Positions 44,943 through 54,472 are shown, numbered from the stretch's first letter. The stretch is 64,000 bases of DNA from Paenibacillus sp. FSL A5-0031 (GCF_001956295.1 NZ_MRTD01000005.1:1-64000), one strand, 5' to 3'. Made by a program: numbers and translations. The notes: a model not told the origin generated them from the sequence alone.

Positions 44943-45009
44943 AATGATTGAAAAGTATCATTTTTAGTTGTTCAGATAGCTATTAGTGCGTTTATGATCG
45001 CGATAGAAT
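44943..45009 (+). promoter_or_regulatory. Promoter of the third importer operon with weak two-box element
   Basis: AATGATTG starts at 44943 (six of eight matches to AGTGGTTG), TTTAGTT at 44963-44969 keeps the GTT of box 2 at the same offset, and TAGAAT at 45004-45009 is the -10 at offset 61. It is a weaker match than the galactan sites, possibly for the paralogous regulator. Confidence 0.45.
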
Positions 45010-45044
45010 ACTAGTAGAACAACTAGAGCAAGGGGGATTGAGTA

Positions 45045-46007
45045 GTGGCGCAACTATCCGTTAATGAAGAACTATTAAAAAAACCAAAACCTAAAACTAA
45101 AAATGCGTTTCTGCGTTTCGCAAAACAATGGGACATTCAAATGATGGTATTGCCGGCATTGTTACTAATCATCGTGTTTAGTTACATCCCAATGTACGGT
45201 ATATTGATGGCATTTCAAGACTACAGCATCTTCAAAGGTTTTATGGCAAGCGAATGGGTTGGATTAAAACATTTTGACATGTTCTTCAGCTCCCCGGAGT
45301 TTTTCAAGGTCATGCGAAATACGGTTATTATCAGCTTGTTGAAATTTTTCATTGGATTCCCGGCACCGATTTTGCTGGCGCTTATGCTTAACGAAGTGAA
45401 AAACTTAATGTTTAAGCGGCTGGTTCAAACGGTAAGTTACCTGCCTCACTTTATGTCATGGGTAATCGTTGCGGGACTGATTATGTCGATGCTGTCTACG
45501 GACAATGGAAGCATTAACATCGTACTTGAGAAAATGAACTTTATCGATGAACCGATCAACTTTCTATCACTTCCAGAACTATTCTGGTCCATCCTCGTTT
45601 CGACTGGGGTATGGAAGGAAATTGGATTTGGCTCCATCGTATATCTAGCAGCAATTGCAAGTATTGATCCAAGCATGTATGAAGCTGCATCTATGGACGG
45701 CGCGAGTAAGTTCAAACAAATCTTTTTGATCACATTGCCTTCGATCATGCCGGTTGTCCTTATCTTCATGATTCTGGCGATTGGCAATCTACTCAATGCA
45801 GGCTTCGAAGACATTCTATTGCTTGCTGTAAACCCTGTACTCAGGGACGTGTCAGATGTTATCGATACGTACGTTTATCGAGTCGGGATACAAAGCTCTA
45901 GATACTCATACGCAACAGCGGTTGGATTGTTCAAAGCCGTTATCAGCGTAGGACTTTTGACAATGGCGAACTTTCTGGCACGCAGGGCCGGCAGCAGCTT
46001 GTGGTAA
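45045..46007 (+). CDS. ABC sugar importer permease, LplB type (third locus)
   Basis: This encodes 320 residues with six membrane segments and the EAA loop YEAASMDGASKFKQIFLITL near residues 211-230. It starts with GTG after AGGGGGAT. First gene of an operon with a second permease and a binding protein, followed by its own two-component system. There is no glycosidase gene in this locus, so the imported sugar cannot be inferred. Confidence 0.93.
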   Translation: MAQLSVNEELLKKPKPKTKNAFLRFAKQWDIQMMVLPALLLIIVFSYIPMYGILMAFQDYSIFKGFMASEWVGLKHFDMFFSSPEFFKVMRNTVIISLLKFFIGFPAPILLALMLNEVKNLMFKRLVQTVSYLPHFMSWVIVAGLIMSMLSTDNGSINIVLEKMNFIDEPINFLSLPELFWSILVSTGVWKEIGFGSIVYLAAIASIDPSMYEAASMDGASKFKQIFLITLPSIMPVVLIFMILAIGNLLNAGFEDILLLAVNPVLRDVSDVIDTYVYRVGIQSSRYSYATAVGLFKAVISVGLLTMANFLARRAGSSLW

Positions 46008-46041
46008 ACTATACAATTAGCCCGGAAAGGCGGATGATGCA

Positions 46042-46938
46042 GTGATCAGGCTCAGTTTTGGAGACCGCGTGATGACGGTGACCATCTACATCTTACTAAC
46101 GTTATTAGCTTTTATGACCTTTTATCCATTCTGGAATGCACTTGTCATATCCTTCAACAGCGGAATAGACACCTCCATGGGGGGCGTAACCTTTTGGCCG
46201 CGTGATTGGACTTTGGAAAACTACGGTATCGTATTCAAGGATGAACGATTGGTAACTGCGTTTCTGGTTTCGATCAGTCGGACAGTAGTCGGTACAATCG
46301 CATCCATATTTATAACGGCATTATTCGCCTATGGCCTCTCGAAGAAAGAATTGATGGGCCGCAAGTTTTACATGATCTTGTGTATCATTACGATGTACTT
46401 CAGTGGTGGACTTATTCCTTCTTTCTTGCTCATTCGTGAGCTTCACCTCATGAATACATTCTGGGTTTTCATTATTCCAACACTAGTCAGCGTTTGGAAC
46501 ATGATCATCTTCCGCACATTCTTCCAAGGCTTGCCTGCAGGGCTTGAGGAATCGGCGAAAATCGATGGAAGCGGCAACTGGGGTATCTTCTTCCGCATTG
46601 TTGTTCCACTCTCTGGTCCCGTTATTGCAACGTTGTCGCTTTTCACGGCTGTTTTTCATTGGAATGATTGGTTTGGTCCAAGTATCTACATCACCAATGA
46701 GAAGCTGCTTCCTATACAAACGATGCTTAAGCAGATTTTGAACTCTAATATCGTATCGGATCAAATGTCACAGCTAGATTCTGCAGCGCAAGGGCAGTTA
46801 GCCAAAATGAGAACGGTAACGAGCAAATCGTTGTCTATGGCAACGATGATGGTTGCCACGATTCCTATCATTATGGTGTATCCATTCGTTCAGAAATATT
46901 TCGTTAAAGGTGTTCTTGTTGGATCATTGAAAGAGTAG
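46042..46938 (+). CDS. ABC sugar importer permease, LplC type (third locus)
   Basis: This encodes 298 residues with six membrane segments, MTFYPFWNALVISFN near the start and the EAA loop EESAKIDGSGNWGIFFRIVV near residues 177-196. It starts with GTG after AAAGGCGGA. It pairs with the LplB-like permease 34 bases upstream. Confidence 0.93.
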   Translation: MIRLSFGDRVMTVTIYILLTLLAFMTFYPFWNALVISFNSGIDTSMGGVTFWPRDWTLENYGIVFKDERLVTAFLVSISRTVVGTIASIFITALFAYGLSKKELMGRKFYMILCIITMYFSGGLIPSFLLIRELHLMNTFWVFIIPTLVSVWNMIIFRTFFQGLPAGLEESAKIDGSGNWGIFFRIVVPLSGPVIATLSLFTAVFHWNDWFGPSIYITNEKLLPIQTMLKQILNSNIVSDQMSQLDSAAQGQLAKMRTVTSKSLSMATMMVATIPIIMVYPFVQKYFVKGVLVGSLKE

Positions 46939-47015
46939 CAGGCAGTTTAAGACATGTGGTTTAGAGCGAAAGCTTTGAACATATAAAAATGAGCTTGAAA
47001 GGGGATAATAAACAG

Positions 47016-48671
47016 ATGAAAAAAAGAAAACTACTCGTCCCAATCGTCTCTGCATTTATGGCCGTTTCTTTAATGGCAGGCTGTAGCGGTAATGCCGGTA
47101 AAACAGAAAACGGAGAAACAGGAAGCAAGCCGGAGGAAAATAGCGGCAATAAGCCGGCATCGGTTTATGAACTTGGCAAGGAGCAGCTTGATTTCACCCT
47201 TTATGGCCATTATGACTGGTACACTATGCCAGCATGGGGCGGCGACATTACGAGTACTTGGATTAGAGATACAAAAAAAGTAAACGTAAAACCTATCCAC
47301 TCCGGTGGTGCGGCTCCACAAAAGCTGAATACGATGATTGCGACTGGCGAGCTTCCTGATGCGATCTGGCTAGAGCGTGTTGATGTTGAGAAATTGCGCA
47401 CAGCTGATCTGCTTGTTCCATTCGATGACTATCTTGATAAATATCCGAACTTGAAAAAATGGTTGGGCGATGAAGGCATCAACATGCTTCGTTCAGAAGA
47501 TGGCAAGCTTTATCAATTCCCTAACTGGTATACAAAACAACCTAACGGAAACTCTGGTTATGTTGTAAACAAAAAGATTTACACAGAGCTTGGTTCACCT
47601 AAGCTTGAAACAACAGATGATCTGTACAGCTACTTGAAGCTGGTTAAAGAAAAATATCCGAATGTTGTTCCTTACGAGCCGCATTTAGCAAAAGATGGAC
47701 AAGGCCTTGATGTATTGTACTCTGCATTCAAAGAAAACGATCAGAAGTTCCCAGGTATGCGTGCTGTGCCTAACGGCGACAAGCTGACTTCAATCTTCCT
47801 TGACCCTGAGTACCGTGAAGCAATGCAGTACACTTCCAAGCTGTTCCGTGAAAAATTGATTACGCAAGATGCAATGACGCAAACCGTTGACCAAATTACT
47901 GAAAAAGTAATGACTGGCCGTGTAGCAGTATTTGCATCAGCAAGCCCGACTGAAATTGCAATGCAAGCACATGCTGAGCTTACGAAAAACGATCCGGAAG
48001 CTGGATATTTCATGATCTGGCCGATTCACAAAGAAGGCGTTGACAAAAACAAAGTATTCCCTGGTACGTATGGTATGTTAGGCTGGAACGTAACGGTTAT
48101 TACGAAAAGCGCTAAAAACCCAGAAGCAATCTTCGCTTTCTATGACTGGTTAACTGGTCCAGAAGGACAAAGCGCTTTGATGTGGGGACCTCCAGGAATC
48201 TATTGGGATGGCGTAGAAGCTGACGGCGAAACTCCGAAGTTCACAGAAAAATACACTTCAGATGCAGGCGGTCTTGGTAAGCTTCAAGCGATTACAACGA
48301 ACCTTAACTGGGTTGGTAACACAGTATTCCTAGATACTACAAAAGCTAAATTTGAAGAGTCGTTGCCAGTTGAGCAACAAAACTGGTCTACTCGTTACCA
48401 ACGTGAAATTACGTGGAAAACGCAATCCAATGCAACAGAATTCATTAACATCGATCCACAACCGGATACAGAAGAAGGTATCATCCGTCAACGTATCGAG
48501 GACTTGTTCCTAGAAGTTAGAGCAAAAGCATTGTTCGCGAAAAATGATGCTGAAGTACTAGCTGTTCTTGATAAAGGCGAAAAAGATGCTCAAGCTGCTG
48601 GTTATGACAAATTGCTAGCATTCAAAACAGAAAAATGGCAAGCTAACCTTGCAAAAATGAAAGCTGAATAA
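47016..48671 (+). CDS. Extracellular sugar-binding lipoprotein (third locus)
   Basis: This encodes 551 residues. The signal peptide has lipobox LMAGC with lipidated C23, then a Gly/Asn/Glu-rich tether and the LplA-type binding fold. ATG 47016 follows AAAGGGGA; the ATG at 46989 has no ribosome site. It is the last gene of the importer operon, ended by a terminator before the regulator genes. Codon choice is more biased than in neighbours (many GCA, AAA, CTT), consistent with high expression. Confidence 0.93.
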   Translation: MKKRKLLVPIVSAFMAVSLMAGCSGNAGKTENGETGSKPEENSGNKPASVYELGKEQLDFTLYGHYDWYTMPAWGGDITSTWIRDTKKVNVKPIHSGGAAPQKLNTMIATGELPDAIWLERVDVEKLRTADLLVPFDDYLDKYPNLKKWLGDEGINMLRSEDGKLYQFPNWYTKQPNGNSGYVVNKKIYTELGSPKLETTDDLYSYLKLVKEKYPNVVPYEPHLAKDGQGLDVLYSAFKENDQKFPGMRAVPNGDKLTSIFLDPEYREAMQYTSKLFREKLITQDAMTQTVDQITEKVMTGRVAVFASASPTEIAMQAHAELTKNDPEAGYFMIWPIHKEGVDKNKVFPGTYGMLGWNVTVITKSAKNPEAIFAFYDWLTGPEGQSALMWGPPGIYWDGVEADGETPKFTEKYTSDAGGLGKLQAITTNLNWVGNTVFLDTTKAKFEESLPVEQQNWSTRYQREITWKTQSNATEFINIDPQPDTEEGIIRQRIEDLFLEVRAKALFAKNDAEVLAVLDKGEKDAQAAGYDKLLAFKTEKWQANLAKMKAE

Positions 48672-48692
48672 GCCATAGCTTTTCGTAAAAAC

Positions 48693-48732
48693 GACGGGTA
48701 TACTAAGATATTTAGTGTACCCGAGTTTTTTC
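48693..48732 (+). terminator. Terminator after the third binding protein
   Basis: CGGGTATACTAA pairs with TTAGTGTACCCG (one G-T pair) and is followed by TTTTTT. Confidence 0.9.
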
Positions 48733-48798
48733 GTTTTAATAGAACGATGAAATGTTCGATGAACGTAAAGCCTTTGCCTAATTGGAGCTGATAACATC

Positions 48799-50340
48799 AT
48801 GTATAAAGTATTGCTGGCGGACGACGAAAAGCTAGATTTGGAAGGTATGCGTGCTTTTATTCCTTGGACAGATCTCGGTATGGAAATCGTAGCGGGTGTG
48901 ATGAACGGATTTGATGCTTGTAAGGTGCTGGATACGGAAAAAATAGATATTCTTGTAACTGACGTCCGTATGCCTAATATGACGGGGCTTGAGCTGGCTA
49001 GACGCGCACTCGAGATGTCGAAGGATATTAAAATTATTTTCGTAAGCGGATATCAGGATTTCAGCTATGTTAAGCAGGCATTGTCGCTTAATGCTGTCAA
49101 TTATGTTTTAAAGCCGATGGATGATCAGGAGCTGATTGATTCCCTGCTTAAGGTTCGAGATGTTTTGGACCATGAGCAAGAGCGGCAAAATACATATGGA
49201 CAAATGGTTCCGATCGTAAAAAATGAATATATGCTGCAATTGCTTGAAGGAACGAGCGATGACAAAACCATTGAGGTATTGAGTCAAGAATATGAGATGA
49301 ATCGTTTTCTCTATCCTGGCTTAGTAGCCGTAATTGAAGTCGATGATTTGTCTTGGAAACTGAACGATGAGACGCGGGCAGAGCAGGATGAGATTCAACA
49401 AGTGGTATCGATCTGTAAGGAGTTTGGCATTTCGCATATTTGTAAAATTAGCAAATTCCGGGTTGCGATTCTCATTGAGCAATCGGATAAAGATGTTTTG
49501 CCACTCAAGATCGTTAATCGAGTCAACGAACAGCATACCTTCTCCATTACCGCAGGCGTAGGTGAATTATGTGATTCGATCAACGAATTCTCGGCCTCTT
49601 ATCGTCAGGCCGTTGAAGCTTTGGATTTGAAAATGTTTTATGGCAAAGGAAAGGTCATTGGCCACGGCGAGGTTAGGCCGGCAGAGAAAGAGGATGTTAA
49701 GCATCTCGATGCGAAGCTGGAAGCCTTGTTTGTTGCGATGTCGGGTTATGAGCTCGTTCGCATTCATGATGAGCTGGATGACTTATTTCAGGTTGCCAAA
49801 AACTTAAAGTCAAAGTTTACGCTGCGCAACTATGCGCTTTATATCGTAATGAAGCTTGATAATTATTTGCAAAGAACGAATGAAAATGTATTTCAGCTGC
49901 TTGGCATGGAGCTGAATAATTACGATATTATTATGCAGTTTGAGACGATCAACGATATTCATGTGTGGCTGAGACGCAGGGTTTACGAAATATCCGAAAC
50001 TTTGCAGGCAAACAAGCACAAAAAAAATTGGAAGCTTATTAAACAAATGATTGATTATATGAAAGAACGTACACATGATAACATTACATTGCGCGATTTG
50101 GCGGAGCAATTTTCATTATCGCCGAACTACCTTGGCCTTATTTTTAAAGAGGAGACAGGTAAAAACTTCAGCGAATATTTTATTCAGCTGCGCATGGAGA
50201 AATCGTGTGAGCTGCTCAAAACAACAAACATGAAAATTTATGAGATAGCAGATCAAGTAGGCTATCGTCACTTGCCATATTTCAGCAAGCAATTTAAAGA
50301 AATGTACGGTATGACGCCGTTGGAGTTTAGACGAAAATGA
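48799..50340 (+). CDS. YesN-type response regulator with AraC HTH (third locus)
   Basis: This encodes 513 residues. The receiver has D8-D9 and phosphoacceptor D55 (VTDVRMP), and the C-terminal AraC double HTH contains FSLSPNYLGLIFKEETGKNF and VGYRHLPYFSKQFKEMYGM. It precedes and overlaps the kinase gene by four bases (ATGA), the opposite order from the galactan pair. It probably controls the importer operon just upstream. Confidence 0.94.
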   Translation: MYKVLLADDEKLDLEGMRAFIPWTDLGMEIVAGVMNGFDACKVLDTEKIDILVTDVRMPNMTGLELARRALEMSKDIKIIFVSGYQDFSYVKQALSLNAVNYVLKPMDDQELIDSLLKVRDVLDHEQERQNTYGQMVPIVKNEYMLQLLEGTSDDKTIEVLSQEYEMNRFLYPGLVAVIEVDDLSWKLNDETRAEQDEIQQVVSICKEFGISHICKISKFRVAILIEQSDKDVLPLKIVNRVNEQHTFSITAGVGELCDSINEFSASYRQAVEALDLKMFYGKGKVIGHGEVRPAEKEDVKHLDAKLEALFVAMSGYELVRIHDELDDLFQVAKNLKSKFTLRNYALYIVMKLDNYLQRTNENVFQLLGMELNNYDIIMQFETINDIHVWLRRRVYEISETLQANKHKKNWKLIKQMIDYMKERTHDNITLRDLAEQFSLSPNYLGLIFKEETGKNFSEYFIQLRMEKSCELLKTTNMKIYEIADQVGYRHLPYFSKQFKEMYGMTPLEFRRK

Positions 50341-52115
50341 CCAAACATAAGAAGGAGCACCGTTATATTCCGTTTGGGATCAAAATTATGCTCACCTACA
50401 GCTTGTTTATCATGGTGCCGGTGATCCTAATTGGCTATGCAGCGAATGTTATTTTTACAAGCTCCATTCAAGAGCGAACCCGCGAGATTAATCTTGGTAC
50501 GCTGGCTCAGATGAAGGATAATATTATGTACAAAATGGAGGATGTGTCACGTATATCCGGCATGCTTTATTTTGACAGTAATCTTGCATCCTATTTGCGT
50601 CATTATGAAGAAGGCTGGGTTAGCTACGAAGCCACGACGAAGCAGCTCCTTCCAAAAATGCAAACAACGGTGGAGGCAGCAAGCAACAAAATGCGTCTTG
50701 CAGTCTATCTACATAACAATACATTGCCGGAAATTTATCACAATTATAATAATACCGATCCGCTGAACGCGGAGGGGCCTTTATTTGATTTGTACCATAT
50801 TTCTAGAATTAAGGACAGGGCATGGTATATAGATTACCCCGTGGAGCGGTATGGCGAGACCATGCAGTGGAAGCAGGTTGAAGGGGATACAAAATTCGGG
50901 CATATTTCCTTGCTCAGAAGACTTGTTAATATGAATGATCCCATTACGCTTGAGGAAATTGGTTTCGTTCGTATTAGCCTGAGACTTACCGATCTTCTTG
51001 AGAGCGTTGATTCTGAGAAAATCGGTAAAGGAACGAAAATTTTTGCACTCAACGAGAATGGAAGAATTATGTTCTCCTCCGGTGATACCCATTTTAATAT
51101 TGGTGAATCGCTGAGTGAAGCGGAAATGGCGAACTATTGGGCCGTAGAGGAAAAGATACCACAACTGAATTGGAAGCTGCTCGCACTCGTTCCAACCGAT
51201 ATTATGGAGAAGGCTACTGACAAGGTAAAGCTTTGGACCTTCTTAATTTGCTTGGCTTGCTTTGTTGTATTTTCACTTGCAGGCTTGTATATTTCTCGCT
51301 TTTATTCCCGTAAGGTTATCAAGATCGTTCGTGTGCTGGATGCCTTTCAAGAAGGGAATTTCAAGAAAAAGATTCATTTTAAAGGGAAGGATGAATTTAC
51401 GCGCATTTCCTTTGCTTTAAACGATATGGGTCATAATATTGACGGATTAATTCAAGAAGTCTATATGACGAACATGAAGAAAAAGGAAGCGGAGCTGGAA
51501 TCGCTGCAAGCGCAAATCAATCCGCATTTCTTATATAACACATTGTCCTCGATCAGTAGATTGGCTAAGTTTGGACAGGTAGATAAGCTGCAGCGAATGG
51601 TGCTTGATTTAGCGAAATTTTACCGGCTATCTCTGAATGAAGGTAGAACCGTTATTCCGATTCGGAATGAGCTGGAGCAGATTAATGCCTATATCAATAT
51701 TCAGAAGACGAAATTCGAGGACGGTATGCAAATCTGGTTTGACATTGATCCTGATATTTTAAGATTTACGACCGTAAAGCTTATTTTGCAGCCCTTTATC
51801 GAAAATGCGCTTGAGCATGCTTGGTATGGAGCACAGATTAACATTCGAATCGTAGGCAAGATGGAGGGAGATTTAATAACCTTCCAAGTTATTGATGACG
51901 GCGTTGGCATTAATCCTGAGATTTTACGCCAAATGTCCGATCCTATTGAGAGAGTGAATGTGGGCTACGGGGTTCGGAATGTGGACGAGCGGATCAAGCT
52001 TCATTTTGGAGCAGAATACGGCGTTCGTATCGTGAGCAAAAGAGGAATGGGCACATCCATTTCGATCACTATTCCAGCTAGAAAAAAAGATATAGAACCA
52101 GAACGTCCTATTTAG
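50337..52115 (+). CDS. YesM-type sensor histidine kinase (third locus)
   Basis: This encodes 592 residues. Membrane segments lie at about 17-38 and 300-322, enclosing an extracellular sensor, followed by HAMP. QINPHFLYNTLSSISRLA carries H397, and a HATPase domain with FIENALEHAW and DDGVGI follows, then the family C-terminus GYGVRNVDERIKLHFGAEYG. It is translationally coupled to the response regulator. The transcription terminator overlaps its stop codon. Confidence 0.94.
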   Translation: MTKHKKEHRYIPFGIKIMLTYSLFIMVPVILIGYAANVIFTSSIQERTREINLGTLAQMKDNIMYKMEDVSRISGMLYFDSNLASYLRHYEEGWVSYEATTKQLLPKMQTTVEAASNKMRLAVYLHNNTLPEIYHNYNNTDPLNAEGPLFDLYHISRIKDRAWYIDYPVERYGETMQWKQVEGDTKFGHISLLRRLVNMNDPITLEEIGFVRISLRLTDLLESVDSEKIGKGTKIFALNENGRIMFSSGDTHFNIGESLSEAEMANYWAVEEKIPQLNWKLLALVPTDIMEKATDKVKLWTFLICLACFVVFSLAGLYISRFYSRKVIKIVRVLDAFQEGNFKKKIHFKGKDEFTRISFALNDMGHNIDGLIQEVYMTNMKKKEAELESLQAQINPHFLYNTLSSISRLAKFGQVDKLQRMVLDLAKFYRLSLNEGRTVIPIRNELEQINAYINIQKTKFEDGMQIWFDIDPDILRFTTVKLILQPFIENALEHAWYGAQINIRIVGKMEGDLITFQVIDDGVGINPEILRQMSDPIERVNVGYGVRNVDERIKLHFGAEYGVRIVSKRGMGTSISITIPARKKDIEPERPI

Positions 52116-52132
52116 AATAGGACGTTTTTTTT
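52101..52132 (+). terminator. Terminator of the third two-component system
   Basis: AACGTCCTA and TAGGACGTT form a stem that includes the kinase stop codon in its loop region, followed by eight T. Confidence 0.92.
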
Positions 52133-52158
52133 ATGCATTTAGTTTTTTGCCAAGCGGC

Positions 52159-53037
52159 TTAAGGCAGCAGCTCCAAAAATCGTTTGGATGCTGCGGATTG
52201 CGGCACTCCGCGAAGCGTTGCGATACCGATGCTGCGTGCCGGGATGGGCGGGAGCATCGGAATTTCGACGAGCTCGCCTGAAGCAAGCTCATCAGCAGCA
52301 TAGCTGCGAACGAGGAAGGCCAGCCCAAAGCCGCTTCGTGCGAACTTTGCAAGCAAATCCATGCTGCCAAGCTCAAGCTCTGGCGTGAGCTTTGTACCAT
52401 GCGCTGCGGCATACTCGTCAAGGAACTCTCGTGTGCCCGCCCCTTTTTCTAGAAGCAATAACGGGTACTTGCTAATATCCTCAAGCTCGATGGCGGTATC
52501 ACCAAGAGATGAATAAGCGGGACCACCGACGAGTATATCCTGCAAGGGCACGCTTAACCGAAAGTCTAACTGACTGTCCGAAGCAGGCATATGTACGATG
52601 CCAAAATCAATTTTTCCTTCCTTTAGAAGCTGGATGGTTTCAGGGGTTGTTCGATTCGTCACACGAATGCGAATCTCTGGATATTCCGTATGAAACTGCT
52701 CCAAATATGGCATCAAATAATGCTTGCATAACGTGTCGCTTGCACCGATACTAATTTCACCGCTTTGCAGGTTGTGCATTTCTGCGAGCATTTTTTCCCC
52801 AGTTTCAATAAAGCTATACGCTTGCTCAATATATCGAAAGAGTACCTCGCCTTCAGTCGTAAGCTTAACCCCCTTGGCCATACGGAAAAAAAGCTGGCCG
52901 CCTAGCTTTGCCTCTAATTGCTTAATCGTATGCGTCACGGCTGGCTGCGTAATATAAAGCTGTTCTGCAGCGCGCGATAAGTTTCCTGTCTTAGCCGTCC
53001 AATAAAAGACGCGATACCACTCCATGTTTACGATCAC
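52159..53037 (-). CDS. LysR-family transcriptional regulator
   Basis: This encodes 292 residues. The N-terminal winged HTH reads FYWTAKTGNLSRAAEQLYIT and QPAVTHTIKQLEAKLG; the C-terminal effector-binding domain contains GEISIGASDTLCKHYLMPYL. GTG at 53037 is at good distance from AGGTGGGA; ATG at 53025 is possible. It is divergent from the purA-like gene with 110 bases between. LysR proteins usually control the divergent gene, so it may regulate that gene in response to a purine-related ligand (inference). Confidence 0.93.
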   Translation of the reverse strand: MIVNMEWYRVFYWTAKTGNLSRAAEQLYITQPAVTHTIKQLEAKLGGQLFFRMAKGVKLTTEGEVLFRYIEQAYSFIETGEKMLAEMHNLQSGEISIGASDTLCKHYLMPYLEQFHTEYPEIRIRVTNRTTPETIQLLKEGKIDFGIVHMPASDSQLDFRLSVPLQDILVGGPAYSSLGDTAIELEDISKYPLLLLEKGAGTREFLDEYAAAHGTKLTPELELGSMDLLAKFARSGFGLAFLVRSYAADELASGELVEIPMLPPIPARSIGIATLRGVPQSAASKRFLELLP

Positions 53038-53147
53038 AGATATAATCCCACCTAATATGAAGTATTAGTTATATCAATTATTTTAATGTCACATGATTCA
53101 TTATAATAAACCTTAAAGGGCAATAACAACATTAGGAGGCGATTGAA

Positions 53148-54428
53148 TTGACGGTAACCGCTATAGTGGGAGCGAATTGGGGAGATGAAGGCAAGGGGAA
53201 AATGACAGATGCGTTAGCTGCCAAATCCTCATTTGTCGTACGTTATCAAGGAGGCAGCAATGCAGGGCATACGATTATTAACAGCTACGGTAAATTCGCG
53301 ATGAATATGCTGCCGTCTGGCGTCTTTTATCCAGAGATTACGAACGTCATTGGCCCAGGCACAGCTCTTGATATTGAAGTGCTGCTGCGGGAGAGGACTG
53401 AGCTGATAGCACGAGGAGTACCGGAGCCGCAAATTCGAATATCCGAACGAGCACAGGTTGTACTGCCTATTCACCGCTTATTTGACGAGCTGGAGGAGGA
53501 AAGGCTTGGCTCAAACGGCTTCGGATCGACGAAAAGAGGCATTGCTCCTTTTTATTCAGATAAATATGCAAAGCTTGGCGTACAAGTTGCGGATCTGTAT
53601 GATGAGCAGCGATTGCTGCAGCGTTTAGAGCAATCCTTGGCAGCCAAGAATGTACTGCTTGAGCAGTTGTACAATAGAAAGCCGATCAAAGCGGAGGAGC
53701 TTCTGACCGTGCTGCTCGAGCAAGCGGAGAAGCTGCGGCCTTTCGTTTGTGATACAACGAAGCTGTTAAATGATGCGTATCGAGCCGGAGAGTCGATATT
53801 GCTGGAAGGACAGCTTGGGGCGCTGCGTGATCCGGATCACGGCATCTATCCTTACTCCACATCATCGTCTACGCTGGCGGGTTTTGCGCCAGTAGGCGCG
53901 GGTCTTCCACCCTATGCAATTACGAGAATTATTGCGGTAGTTAAGGCATATTCCAGCTGTGTTGGAGCCGGACCGTTCGTTAGTGAGCTGACAGGTGCGG
54001 AGGCGGATGAGCTTCGCCGTTTGGGAGGCGACGCAGGAGAATTTGGCGTGAATACAGGGCGCCCGCGCCGAATGGGGTGGTTTGATGCGGTGGCTACGCG
54101 TTATGGCTGCATGCTGCAAGGGGCTACGGAGGTTGCGCTGACCAATCTTGATGTTCTAGGATACTTAGATGAAATTCCAGTATGCATAGGTTATGAATTG
54201 GGTGGACAAATCATTAAGGATTCATTCCCAGTGACAGCAGCGCTTGCATCCGCTAAGCCAGTGCTTAAGCGCTTGCCAGGCTGGAACTGCGATATTTCGC
54301 AAGGTACAACTTTTGAGCAGTTGCCTGAAGCAGCGCAGCAATACGTTCAGTTTGTGGAAGAAGCCATTGGCGTAAAAGTTGCAAGCGTATCGGTAGGACC
54401 GCGTCGTGAGCAGCTAATCACACGATGA
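53148..54428 (+). CDS. purA-like: Adenylosuccinate synthetase, divergent paralogue
   Basis: This encodes 426 residues from a TTG start after AGGAGG. The fold and catalytic residues of PurA are present: D13 in GDEGKGK, H41 in NAGHT, GRPRRMGWFD and LPGW. PurA makes adenylosuccinate from IMP, Asp and GTP. Several substrate-binding positions differ from the usual sequence: EGAQG is EGQLG (L223 where Gln is expected), the AR(I/R)G segment reads AKLG (K142 where Arg is expected), and RAH is RAQ. The enzyme may therefore be a second, altered synthetase, or a weakly conserved PurA. The divergent LysR gene and lack of other pur genes support a special role. Confidence 0.85.
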   Translation: MTVTAIVGANWGDEGKGKMTDALAAKSSFVVRYQGGSNAGHTIINSYGKFAMNMLPSGVFYPEITNVIGPGTALDIEVLLRERTELIARGVPEPQIRISERAQVVLPIHRLFDELEEERLGSNGFGSTKRGIAPFYSDKYAKLGVQVADLYDEQRLLQRLEQSLAAKNVLLEQLYNRKPIKAEELLTVLLEQAEKLRPFVCDTTKLLNDAYRAGESILLEGQLGALRDPDHGIYPYSTSSSTLAGFAPVGAGLPPYAITRIIAVVKAYSSCVGAGPFVSELTGAEADELRRLGGDAGEFGVNTGRPRRMGWFDAVATRYGCMLQGATEVALTNLDVLGYLDEIPVCIGYELGGQIIKDSFPVTAALASAKPVLKRLPGWNCDISQGTTFEQLPEAAQQYVQFVEEAIGVKVASVSVGPRREQLITR

Positions 54429-54436
54429 TTTAGTAT

Positions 54437-54472
54437 AAGAAAAGCAGAATCCTAATTGGATTCTGCTTTTTT
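54437..54472. terminator. Bidirectional terminator overlapping the end of the YmcC-like gene
   Basis: AAAAGCAGAATCC pairs with GGATTCTGCTTTT around TAATT. It ends purA-like transcription and also contains the stop codon of the converging gene. Confidence 0.88.

Noticed and set aside
53148..54428. Phage-type PurZ (2-aminoadenine pathway) identity for the purA-like gene
   Set aside because: As I recall, PurZ proteins replace the catalytic Asp of GDEGKGK; here D13 and H41 are present, and there are no phage genes or accompanying DatZ/MazZ genes nearby.
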